The notes beneath the pieces are model-generated. The model was not told the DNA's origin. It did not search any database and was given only the letters and a program-made list of their open reading frames with translations. From Lentisphaeria bacterium (GTDB lineage Bacteria > Verrucomicrobiota > Lentisphaeria > Victivallales > Victivallaceae), in assembly GCA_017443585.1 (NCBI GenBank), contig JAFSYV010000207.1, forward strand, positions 1 to 46,706: a stretch of DNA of 46,706 nucleotides, in the 5' to 3' direction. Made by a program: the position numbers and the translations under genes. Numbering within the stretch: position 1 is the stretch's first letter; the number at the start of each line of letters is the position of its first letter. This document shows, piece after piece, positions 33,453 through 41,144 of the stretch.

Positions 33453-36434
33453 ATGTTGAAAAAATTGCTCCTCTCCGCCGCGGCTGTCGCGGCGCTCACC
33501 CTCGCTGGGGCTATGCCCCAGTTCGCCCCCAAAGCCGTCAGTCCCCGGCGGTGTGTGCTGGGCAAGACTCCCGGACACGTGCTGGTGACGGGGGGCAAGG
33601 TCAACTTCGAGATCGTGGTGAAAAAGAACGCCGTCAAGGCGGTCCGGTTCGCCGCCGAGGAGCTGGCGGGGTTCATGGGCCAGGCCGTCGGGGCCAAGAT
33701 CCCCGTGGTCAGCGCTCCCTCGGGCACGAAGTGCGCCATTCTGGTGGGGGACCGGGAGGCGGCGGCCGCCGCCGGGCTCGACCTCGAACACTTGGACCGG
33801 GACGGGTTTTTCATCAAGAGTTTCAAGGGGAACATCATCATCATCGGCAACGACGACAAGCATCCCCGGGCGGCGACGGAGTCCTTCCGCCAGCTGGGGA
33901 CCCTCTACGGCGTCTACGACTTTCTGGAGCGGTTCTGCGGGGTGAGATTTTATTTTCCCGGCCCCATGGGGACCATCGTCCCCGCGAAAAAGGAGCTCGT
34001 TCTCCCCGCCATCGACATCGCCGACCGGCCCGACAACCAGTTCCGCCAGATCTACTGCATCGAGCTGAAGGAGCTCAACAAAGGCAAGGGCGATTATCTG
34101 CCTGAAAGCATGAAGAAGCTGAACGTGGGCCGAACCACCAACCACCGGACGAGGATGAGCACGCTGAAGATCCCCAACTGCCACGGCCTGGCCTATCTGG
34201 GGCTGGTCCAGCGTTTTGCCAAGAGCCACCCCGAATACTTCGCGCTGCGGGACGACGGGGGCCGCATGGACGGCACCCACATCACCGCCCCCAGCACCCG
34301 GAACGGCCACCTGTGCTTCACTTCCAACGTGAAGGAGGAGATCTATCAGGACGCGGCGGCCTTCCTTTCGGGCAAGCCCGCCTCTTCGCGCAACGTCCTC
34401 ATGCCCAACGGCAAGGTCTACTGGAACGGCAACTTCTTTTCCCAGCCCTTCTTCAACATCATGCCCAATGACGGCATGTATCACTGCCGCTGCGAGAAGT
34501 GCAAGGTCATCTACGCGCAGGGGGATCAGGCCGTTTCCAACCACATCTGGAAGTTCAAGACCGACATCGCCCGGCGGCTGATACAGAACAACATCCCCGG
34601 CTACATCACGGTCATGGCCTACGGGGAATACCGGCTCATCCCCGACATGGAGATCCCCGACAACGTGATCGTCCATCTGGCCCTGACGGGGCCGTGGAAC
34701 GAGCTGAACCCCAAGGCCCAGAAGGAGAGTCTGGAGCTTCTCGAAGCATGGCATAAGAAGCTGAACAGGAAGACCTATCTCTGGACCTACATCACCAAGT
34801 GCGGCAACAAGATCGAAGACATCCCGCCCTTCACGCCCCGGGCCGTGGGGAGCTTCTTCAAGAAGAGCGCGCCCCACTCCTTCGGCGCCTTCCTCGAAGC
34901 CGAGACCGATCACTGGATGTTCGGATTCCTCAACCTCTACGTCTTCGGCAAAGTCATGTGGAACAACGACTCCGACGTGAACGCCCTCATCGACGAGCAC
35001 TGCCGCCTCATGTACGGCGCGGGGGCTCCCATGATGAAAGAGGTCTACGCCGCGTGGGAAAAGCACTGGCTCAAGGACATCATGTCCAACATCCGGGAAA
35101 CCTCCGTGGGGCCCCAGGCGGTGATCCCCTCCAAGTACGACATCTGGCACAAGATCTACCCCGCGACCGAGATCGCGCGGATCGACGCTCTTTTCGACAA
35201 GGCGGAAAAAGCCGCGGCCAAAGACAGGGATGCCCTGGCCCGGATCAAGTTCATCCGCAAGGAGCTGTGGGGCAAGGTCCACGACGGCCGCCGGGAGTAC
35301 GACAAGGCCAACAACGACCGCCGCATCTGGACCGCGTACATGCCCGAGACGGCCGAAAAGATCGTCATCGACGGCAAACTTTCCGAAAAGGCGTGGGCCA
35401 AGGCCGAACCGGTCCACATGGTCCTGCGCAAGGGCACCGGCCCCATCGACGTGAGCACGCAGGTCCGGCTGCTGTGCGACAAGGAGAACTTCTACGTGGG
35501 CTTCGAGTGCGAAGAGCCCTTCACGGACATCATGCTCGAGGCGAAACGGCAGAAGGACGACATCGAGCTCTGGCGGGACAATCTGGTGGAGCTTTTCTTC
35601 GCTCCCGATCCCCGCTCCGAGGTCCTTTATCAGATCATGCTGGGGAGCAACGGCTGCGTTTCCGACATGCGCTGGGTGCTGAAAAAGAACGACATGAAGT
35701 GGAACAGCGATCTGGAATACAAACCGGGGGTGGTTTCCGGGAAAAAGTGGATCGCCGAAGTGCGGATCCCCCGGAGCTCCATGCCCGAGCTGAAGGACAA
35801 AAAGAGCTTCATGGCCAACTTCACCCGGGGCCGGATGATCAAAGGGAAGACCCTGACGCCCTATTACGTGTGGACGCCCTTCCCGAAGCAGAACCCGGAA
35901 AACTGCGGCGTGGTCCGCATCGGGCCCAAGCCCGAAGACAAGTCCCTCATCAAGCACGGCGACTTCACCCGCCCGGTCTACCACAAGCGTTTCCTGGGGA
36001 ACTCGCAAGGCACCTGGTACGGCCAGAAGATCCTCGTCCGGGACACCAAAGTCTTCCGCACCGGGGGCGCTTCCATGCTGATCCCGCCCGAGGAGGGGCT
36101 CTATTACTACTTCAAGAAGAGCCTCAAGCCCAACACCCGCTACCGCTGGTCCTATTCGGTCAAACTCGAGGACGTGAAGGCCCGCGACCGCTACGCCAGC
36201 GGCTTCTACGGCAATCTGCGCATGGGGGGCGTGGGGACGACCAATCAGATCGTTTCCCTGCCCGAACACGCCATGACCGGGACCAACGACTGGATCCGGC
36301 TGGAGGTGGAGTTCACCACCACGCCCGACGTGGGCAAGAAGTCCGAGCCCTATCTGGGGCTCTACCTGCGCCACGCCACCGGGAAGGCCTGGGTGGACAA
36401 CGTCCGGCTCGAGGAGGTCGGTCCGCGCCCGTGA
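33453..36434 (+). CDS. Secreted DUF4838 glycosidase-like protein with CBM9-like C-terminus
   Basis: A 993-residue exported enzyme. The signal peptide MLKKLLLSAAAVAALTLAGA is followed by a DUF4838-type region. FAAEELAGFMGQAVGAKIPVV and GTLYGVYDFLERFCGVRFYFP mark the N-terminal alpha/beta domain shared with GH67/GH84-type enzymes. The barrel contains PEYFALRDDGGRMDG, NIMPNDGMYHCRCEKCKVIY, TVMAYGEYRLIP and HSFGAFLEAETDHWMFGFLN. Residues about 630-820 form a CBM9/DOMON-like domain (IVIDGKLSEKAWAKAEPV, FYVGFECEEPF, DNLVELFFAPD). The last 170 residues look like a CBM4/9-type sandwich (HGDFTRP). SD AAGGA lies 11 nt before the ATG. It is divergent from the IclR operon and may share its control. Substrate unknown. 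Confidence 0.82.
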   Translation: MLKKLLLSAAAVAALTLAGAMPQFAPKAVSPRRCVLGKTPGHVLVTGGKVNFEIVVKKNAVKAVRFAAEELAGFMGQAVGAKIPVVSAPSGTKCAILVGDREAAAAAGLDLEHLDRDGFFIKSFKGNIIIIGNDDKHPRAATESFRQLGTLYGVYDFLERFCGVRFYFPGPMGTIVPAKKELVLPAIDIADRPDNQFRQIYCIELKELNKGKGDYLPESMKKLNVGRTTNHRTRMSTLKIPNCHGLAYLGLVQRFAKSHPEYFALRDDGGRMDGTHITAPSTRNGHLCFTSNVKEEIYQDAAAFLSGKPASSRNVLMPNGKVYWNGNFFSQPFFNIMPNDGMYHCRCEKCKVIYAQGDQAVSNHIWKFKTDIARRLIQNNIPGYITVMAYGEYRLIPDMEIPDNVIVHLALTGPWNELNPKAQKESLELLEAWHKKLNRKTYLWTYITKCGNKIEDIPPFTPRAVGSFFKKSAPHSFGAFLEAETDHWMFGFLNLYVFGKVMWNNDSDVNALIDEHCRLMYGAGAPMMKEVYAAWEKHWLKDIMSNIRETSVGPQAVIPSKYDIWHKIYPATEIARIDALFDKAEKAAAKDRDALARIKFIRKELWGKVHDGRREYDKANNDRRIWTAYMPETAEKIVIDGKLSEKAWAKAEPVHMVLRKGTGPIDVSTQVRLLCDKENFYVGFECEEPFTDIMLEAKRQKDDIELWRDNLVELFFAPDPRSEVLYQIMLGSNGCVSDMRWVLKKNDMKWNSDLEYKPGVVSGKKWIAEVRIPRSSMPELKDKKSFMANFTRGRMIKGKTLTPYYVWTPFPKQNPENCGVVRIGPKPEDKSLIKHGDFTRPVYHKRFLGNSQGTWYGQKILVRDTKVFRTGGASMLIPPEEGLYYYFKKSLKPNTRYRWSYSVKLEDVKARDRYASGFYGNLRMGGVGTTNQIVSLPEHAMTGTNDWIRLEVEFTTTPDVGKKSEPYLGLYLRHATGKAWVDNVRLEEVGPRP

Positions 36435-36484
36435 CGGCGGGCCGGGGAGGGGATTTTTCGTTGCAAAAATCCTCGTTCCCCTTC

Positions 36485-36513
36485 TTGCAAAAGCGCCCGT
36501 TAAGGTGTATCTT
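36485..36513 (+). promoter_or_regulatory. Promoter of alaS
   Basis: TTGCAA (36485-36490), 17 bp, TATCTT (36508-36513) followed by ATATG. The leader is about 70 nt. Confidence 0.65.
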
Positions 36514-36590
36514 ATATGGAAGTGAATTTTTCATGACCGGTTTCCCGCCCGACGCGGGGGACGGTCGTCAAGTTTTGGCTTAAGGAGATC

Positions 36591-38384
36591 GTGTCGAAAA
36601 TGAAGGCTGAAGAGATTCGCCGCCGTTTCATCGAATTTTTCAAGAGCAAGGGCCATGCCGAGATCCGCAGCGCTTCGCTGATCCCCGAAAATGACCCCAC
36701 CTGCCTCTTCACCACCGCCGGGATGCACCCCTTGGTGCCCTATCTGCAGGGGGCGAAGCACCCCGCGGGGAGAAGGCTCACCGATTACCAGAAGTGCGTC
36801 CGCACCGGGGACATCGACGAAGTGGGCGATGCCGTCCACCTCACCTTCTTCGAAATGCTGGGGAACTGGGCGCTGGGGGACTACTTCAAGGAGGAGGCCA
36901 TCAAGTTCAGCTTCGAATTCCTCACGGGGAAGGAGAATCTGAATCTGCCCCTCGACATGCTGGGCTTCACCGTCTTCGCCGGCGATGAGGACTGCCCCTT
37001 CGATCAGGAGGCTTTTGATCTCTGGCGCTCCCTCGGCGTGGCCGAGTCCCGCATCGCGAAGCTTCCCAAGAAGGACAACTGGTGGGGCCCCGCGGGAATC
37101 ACCGGCCCCTGCGGTCCCGACACCGAAATGTTCTATTGGACGGGACCCCTGCCCGCGCCGGAAAAGTTCGACCCCGAAGACAAGCGCTGGGTGGAGATCT
37201 GGAACGACGTCTTCATGCAGTACAACAAGAACGCCGAGGGCAAATACGAGCCCCTGGCCCAGCGGAACGTGGATACCGGCATGGGCCTCGAACGGGTCAC
37301 CGCCGTGCTGCAGGGCAAGAAGAGCTGCTACGAAACGGAAATTTTCGCGCCGCTTTTCGCCGAGCTGGATCTGATCCGCGGCGCGGAGGCCGTGGACCCG
37401 GCGCTCCGGAGCGCTTCGGAACGGATCATCGCCGACCACCTGCGGGCTTCGTGCTTCATCATCGGCGACGGCATCACCCCCGGCCGGACCGACCAGGCCT
37501 ACGTGCTCCGCAGGCTCATCCGCCGGGCGGTGCGCGAAGGCCGCAAGCTGGGGATCCAAGGCAATTTCTGCGCCCGCATCGCCGCGCGGGTCATCGAACT
37601 TTTCGAGGGACTTTATCCTGAACTTGAGGAACGGAAGAGTGTGATCCTTCAGGCTCTGGAAAAGGAGGAGACCCAGTTCGCCGCCACCTTGGAAAAGGGG
37701 ACGAAGGAGTTCCAGAAACTCATCGACCGGGTTCCGCCCCACATCACCAGAAAGATCATTTCGGGCAAGAACGCCTTCAACCTCTTCGAAACTTACGGGT
37801 TCCCCATCGAACTCACCGTCGAGATGGCCCGCGAACAGAATTTCGAAGTGGATATGGCCGGCTATCAGGAGGCCTACAAAAAGCATCAGGAACTTTCCCG
37901 CGCCGGAGCGGAACAGAAGTTCAAGGGCGGCCTCGCCGACGCTTCGGAACAGACCGCGAGACTGCACAGCGCCACGCACCTGCTTCAGGCGGCTCTGCGG
38001 AAGACCCTGGGCACCCACGTCTGTCAGCGGGGCTCCAACATCACCGCCGAGCGGCTCCGGTTCGACTTTTCGCACCCCGAAAAGGTCACTCCCGAACAGC
38101 TCAAGATCGTGGAGGATCTGGTCAATCAGGCCATCGAAAGGGATCTGGAGATCACCTGCGAGGAAATGGATCTGGAAGCCGCCCGCGCACGGGGGGCCAT
38201 GGGCCTTTTCGGCGACAAATACGGCGCCCGGGTCAAGGTCTACACCATGGGCGACGTGAGCTGCGAGATCTGCGGCGGCCCCCACGCCAAACGGACCGGG
38301 GAGCTGGGACATTTCCGGATCATCAAGGAGGAAAGCTCCAGTCAGGGCGTGCGCCGCATCAAGGCGGTCCTCGAAAGCAAGTAA
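36591..38384 (+). CDS. alaS: Alanyl-tRNA synthetase, short form without C-Ala domain
   Basis: Charges tRNA-Ala and hydrolyses misacylated Ser/Gly-tRNA-Ala. The class II catalytic core (about 1-250) has FFKSKGH, TTAGMHPLVPYL, CVRTGDIDEVG and NVDTGMGLERV. A helical tRNA-recognition domain (about 250-450) follows, then the editing domain with HSATHLLQAAL (HxxxH) and CEICGGPHAKRTGELG (C and H zinc ligands). The protein ends right after editing at 597 residues, against about 870 for standard bacterial AlaRS, so the C-Ala domain is absent. The stop is clean and the next gene is unrelated. The start is GTG 36591 (SD AAGGAG close by) or ATG 36600. Confidence 0.94.
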   Translation: MSKMKAEEIRRRFIEFFKSKGHAEIRSASLIPENDPTCLFTTAGMHPLVPYLQGAKHPAGRRLTDYQKCVRTGDIDEVGDAVHLTFFEMLGNWALGDYFKEEAIKFSFEFLTGKENLNLPLDMLGFTVFAGDEDCPFDQEAFDLWRSLGVAESRIAKLPKKDNWWGPAGITGPCGPDTEMFYWTGPLPAPEKFDPEDKRWVEIWNDVFMQYNKNAEGKYEPLAQRNVDTGMGLERVTAVLQGKKSCYETEIFAPLFAELDLIRGAEAVDPALRSASERIIADHLRASCFIIGDGITPGRTDQAYVLRRLIRRAVREGRKLGIQGNFCARIAARVIELFEGLYPELEERKSVILQALEKEETQFAATLEKGTKEFQKLIDRVPPHITRKIISGKNAFNLFETYGFPIELTVEMAREQNFEVDMAGYQEAYKKHQELSRAGAEQKFKGGLADASEQTARLHSATHLLQAALRKTLGTHVCQRGSNITAERLRFDFSHPEKVTPEQLKIVEDLVNQAIERDLEITCEEMDLEAARARGAMGLFGDKYGARVKVYTMGDVSCEICGGPHAKRTGELGHFRIIKEESSSQGVRRIKAVLESK

Positions 38385-38411
38385 CATCTCGAATTCAGGA
38401 TACTTCTGCTG

Positions 38412-38909
38412 ATGAACGAACAGGATCTCAGGATCGGTGAAGCCGGCGACGTCTACGTCGTGACCGCCGTCGGCCGGGCCAACTTCGAGTACGCCGTGCC
38501 CATCCGGGAGCTGGTCAACAGCAACGAGGGCCGCCGGACGATCCGCGTCGACTTGAAGGAGTGCACCGCCATGGACAGCACCTTCATGGGCGTCCTCTCC
38601 ATGGGCGGGCTCAAAGCCGCCGACAACGGCAGCGCCTTCGAGATCTACAACGCCTCCGAGGCGCTGAAGCGCTGTCTGGCCGACTTGGGCGTGGACGAGC
38701 TTTTCGCCTTCCGCGAAGGTTCCCCCGGCACGGTCACCGGCTCCGCCGGGACCCCGCAAAGCTCCGACATGCTCGCCACCGCCGAAACGGTGGAGGAAGC
38801 CCACCGGAAGCTGGTGGAGGCCGACAGCGCCAACGAGCCCCGCTTCCGGGCGGTCATCGACCTGGCCGCCGCGGATGTGGAAAAACTGAAACAGAAAAAG
38901 GACGAATGA
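38412..38909 (+). CDS. STAS-domain (anti-sigma-factor antagonist-like) protein
   Basis: A 165-residue protein. The STAS domain spans residues about 5-100: VYVVTAVGRANFEYA, IRVDLKECTAMDSTFMGVLSMGGLK and the helix EALKRCLADLGVDELF. The Ser in AMDSTFMGVL occupies the phosphorylation site of SpoIIAA-type antagonists. A low-complexity linker and a helical, Lys-rich tail (about 115-165) are extra to the usual 110-residue domain. It starts 27 nt after alaS and 41 nt before a lipoprotein gene. No partner kinase or phosphatase is in the window, so the switch it serves is unknown. Confidence 0.82.
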   Translation: MNEQDLRIGEAGDVYVVTAVGRANFEYAVPIRELVNSNEGRRTIRVDLKECTAMDSTFMGVLSMGGLKAADNGSAFEIYNASEALKRCLADLGVDELFAFREGSPGTVTGSAGTPQSSDMLATAETVEEAHRKLVEADSANEPRFRAVIDLAAADVEKLKQKKDE

Positions 38910-38950
38910 ACGTCTCTCCCCCAAAACCTAAAAACAGGAAAGGAAAAAGA

Positions 38951-39577
38951 ATGAAGAAATCACTTGCAACGCTGCTCGTCGGAGCAGTCGCGACCGTTCT
39001 GCTGATGAGCGGTTGTGCCGAGCCCAACATCACCCGCACCGGACGGAACGCCATCGAACAGCTGGTGCTGTCCACCGCCGCCGACCGGACCGTCAGCAAG
39101 ATGAACTTCCGCTCCCTCAAGGGAAAGCAGGTCCGCATCGACTACTCCAATCTGGCTCCGCAGGTCGACAAGAACTACATCCAGGGCATCCTCGAGGCCC
39201 GTATCGCCGCCGCCGGCGTCATCATCGCGCTGAAGCCCGCCGATGCGGCGTACGTCCTGCGTCCTCTGTGCGCCACGCTGGCCACCGAAGACGACAAGAT
39301 CATGCTGGGTACGCCTCAGCTGCCCATTCCGATCCCCCAGGCCGGGATCTCCGTCATTATCCCCGAACTGCCCATCTTCAAGCGGATCCGCCGCTTCGGC
39401 TACTGCAAACTTTCGGTCGAGATCCTCGAAGCCAAGACCAACAAGCAGGTCCGGGTCGAGGGGCCCTTCATCAGCGGCGCCGTCAACACCAACTGGGTGG
39501 TCCTCTTCTTCCCCTTCGTCACCAGGGACTTCAAGGTCGGCGACACCGGCAAGACCGAAGTGTACTGGCTCGAGTAA
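38951..39577 (+). CDS. Lipoprotein, possibly DUF6655 family
   Basis: A 208-residue exported lipoprotein. The signal peptide ends in a lipobox LLMSGCAE (Cys near 21). The mature part opens with TRTGRNAIEQLVLSTAADR, followed by KGKQVRIDYSNLAPQVDKNYIQ, alternating strands and VVLFFPFVTRDFKVGDTG. The TRT-x-R-x-AIEQLVLSTAADR opening recalls DUF6655 of planctomycetes; I am moderately sure. An A/G-rich stretch (GGAAAAAGA) precedes the ATG. It lies between the STAS protein and an esterase, probably in one transcription unit. Confidence 0.75.
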   Translation: MKKSLATLLVGAVATVLLMSGCAEPNITRTGRNAIEQLVLSTAADRTVSKMNFRSLKGKQVRIDYSNLAPQVDKNYIQGILEARIAAAGVIIALKPADAAYVLRPLCATLATEDDKIMLGTPQLPIPIPQAGISVIIPELPIFKRIRRFGYCKLSVEILEAKTNKQVRVEGPFISGAVNTNWVVLFFPFVTRDFKVGDTGKTEVYWLE

Positions 39578-39616
39578 TCGCCTCGCGGCTCACTTGAACG
39601 AGAGGAGAGCTTTCGC

Positions 39617-40984
39617 ATGAAGAAAGTGATCGGTTTCCTGTTCATGGCCTTTGCGCTGGTTTCCGCCCTCCAGGCGGGGATCACCGAGACCAAGACCTTC
39701 AAGACGGCCGACGGTCTGGTGGAGTTCGAACTTTCCACCGACAAGTCCGACTGGAAGATCAAGGTCGGCGAGCCCGTGACCTTTTCGGCGCAGGTCTTCA
39801 CCCGCGAAAACGCCAAGGCGCCCCGGCAGGCCCTCACCGGCAGAAAGGTCCTCTGCCGCCTGTTCGGCGACGGCTTCAAGACCGTGAGCAAAAGCGAGGT
39901 CCTGAGCGGCAAGCCCGTTTCCGTCTCCGGCAAACTGGACCGGCCCGGCTGGATCTACGCCTACTTCACCCTCTATGAAGCCGACGGCAAGACCGTGTCT
40001 TCGATCATCGACGCCCGGAAGCGCAAGACGACGGTTCAGGGCGGCATCGGCGCGCTGGTGGAGCCCGACAAGCTCAAGCCCGGCATGGAGCGCCCCGCCG
40101 ACTTCGACGCCTTCTGGAAGGCCCAGCGGGAACTGCTGAACAAGGTCCCCCTCAACGCGGTGGAAACGCCCGTGGTTCTCAGCCCCGCCCTGGCGAAGCA
40201 GTACAAGGTCTTCGACGTGAAGGTGGACTGCGCGGGCGGCATGCCCGTCCGGGGGTACGTGAGCATCCCCGCGAACGCCAAGCCCAAGTCGCTCCCCGCC
40301 TGGGTCACCTTCCACGGCGCCGGAGTCTCCTCTTCCGGCAAGCCCATGGACCCCAACTGCATCCGGATGGACGTCAACGCCCACGGCATCCTCAACGGCC
40401 AGAAGCCCGAGTACTATGCCAACCTCTACAAAACGACCCTCAAGAACTACTATCACCAGGGGAAGGAAGATCGTGAGAAGATCTACTTCCACGGCATGTA
40501 TCTGCGGGTCATGCGGGCCCTCGACTACGTCAAGAGCCGTCCCGAGTGGAACGGCAAGGTGCTGATCGTTTCCGGCAGCAGCCAGGGCGGCGGCCAGACC
40601 CTCGCCGCGGCGGCGCTGGATCCCCAGGTGACCTTGTGCGTCGCCGGAGTCCCGGCCCTGAGCGACCATGCGGGCTCCCTCGCCGGACGCCAGCCCGGCT
40701 GGCCCCGCTTCTACGACGCCCGGAACGGCAAGAAGTACGATCCCGCGATCAAGACGGCCGCGGCCTACTACGACAACGTCTTCTTCGCTCCCCGGATCAA
40801 GTGCGAAGCTTTCGTCACCACCGGGCTGATCGACGGCACCTGCTCTCCCGAGGGGGTCTATGTGGTCTTCACGCACCTGGCTTCCCCGAAAAAGCAGCTC
40901 GACGTCGTTTCCTCCGGGAACCACGGCGGCGCGCCCATGACCAAGGGGTACGCCCGGATCCGCGAGATCATCAAAGGCAAGTGA
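39617..40984 (+). CDS. Secreted acetyl-xylan-esterase-like (AXE1) alpha/beta hydrolase
   Basis: A 455-residue exported hydrolase. Signal peptide MKKVIGFLFMAFALVSALQA. An N-terminal beta-sandwich-like extension (about 20-145) is followed by the AXE1 domain: RPADFDAFWKAQ, PVRGYVSIPANA, VTFHGAGVSS, nucleophile elbow SGSSQGGGQT (Ser near 325), Asp in TGLIDGTCSPEGV and His in SSGNHGGAP. This family removes O-acetyl groups from xylo-oligosaccharides and other acetylated sugars or antibiotics. It fits the glycan-scavenging theme. SD GAGAGGAGAG lies 5-8 nt upstream. Tandem terminators follow. Confidence 0.88.
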   Translation: MKKVIGFLFMAFALVSALQAGITETKTFKTADGLVEFELSTDKSDWKIKVGEPVTFSAQVFTRENAKAPRQALTGRKVLCRLFGDGFKTVSKSEVLSGKPVSVSGKLDRPGWIYAYFTLYEADGKTVSSIIDARKRKTTVQGGIGALVEPDKLKPGMERPADFDAFWKAQRELLNKVPLNAVETPVVLSPALAKQYKVFDVKVDCAGGMPVRGYVSIPANAKPKSLPAWVTFHGAGVSSSGKPMDPNCIRMDVNAHGILNGQKPEYYANLYKTTLKNYYHQGKEDREKIYFHGMYLRVMRALDYVKSRPEWNGKVLIVSGSSQGGGQTLAAAALDPQVTLCVAGVPALSDHAGSLAGRQPGWPRFYDARNGKKYDPAIKTAAAYYDNVFFAPRIKCEAFVTTGLIDGTCSPEGVYVVFTHLASPKKQLDVVSSGNHGGAPMTKGYARIREIIKGK

Positions 40985-40996
40985 TCTTTTCCGCGG

Positions 40997-41030
40997 CCCG
41001 GCCGGGGGCTTACCCCGGTCGGGATTTTTT
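40997..41030 (+). terminator. Terminator 1 after the esterase gene
   Basis: An 11-bp stem, CCCGGCCGGGG (40997-41007) with CCCCGGTCGGG (41013-41023), including one G-U pair and a 5-nt loop, followed by A and six T. Confidence 0.9.
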
Positions 41031-41032
41031 CG

Positions 41033-41071
41033 CGCGGGCCGGTAAAATTTTCCGGCCCGCGACTTTTTTTT
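41033..41071 (+). terminator. Terminator 2 after the esterase gene
   Basis: A perfect 10-bp stem, CGCGGGCCGG (41033-41042) with CCGGCCCGCG (41052-41061), a 9-nt loop, then AC and eight T. It ends 1 nt before the rseP -35 box. Confidence 0.9.
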
Positions 41072-41072
41072 C

Positions 41073-41101
41073 TTGAAAAATTCCGGAAAAGGCGTTATTT
41101 T
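41073..41101 (+). promoter_or_regulatory. Promoter of rseP-ispG
   Basis: TTGAAA (41073-41078), 17 bp, TATTTT (41096-41101) followed by ATG of no open frame. The leader is about 37 nt without a clear SD. Confidence 0.75.
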
Positions 41102-41144
41102 ATGAAGCGAGCGTCTTTTTTGTCTAAAAACGGGTTGTCATTTT

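Noticed and set aside
36451..36472. Hairpin GGATTTTT-CGTTGC-AAAAATCC after the DUF4838 gene
   Set aside because: The stem is mostly A-T and no T-run follows, so I do not call it a terminator.
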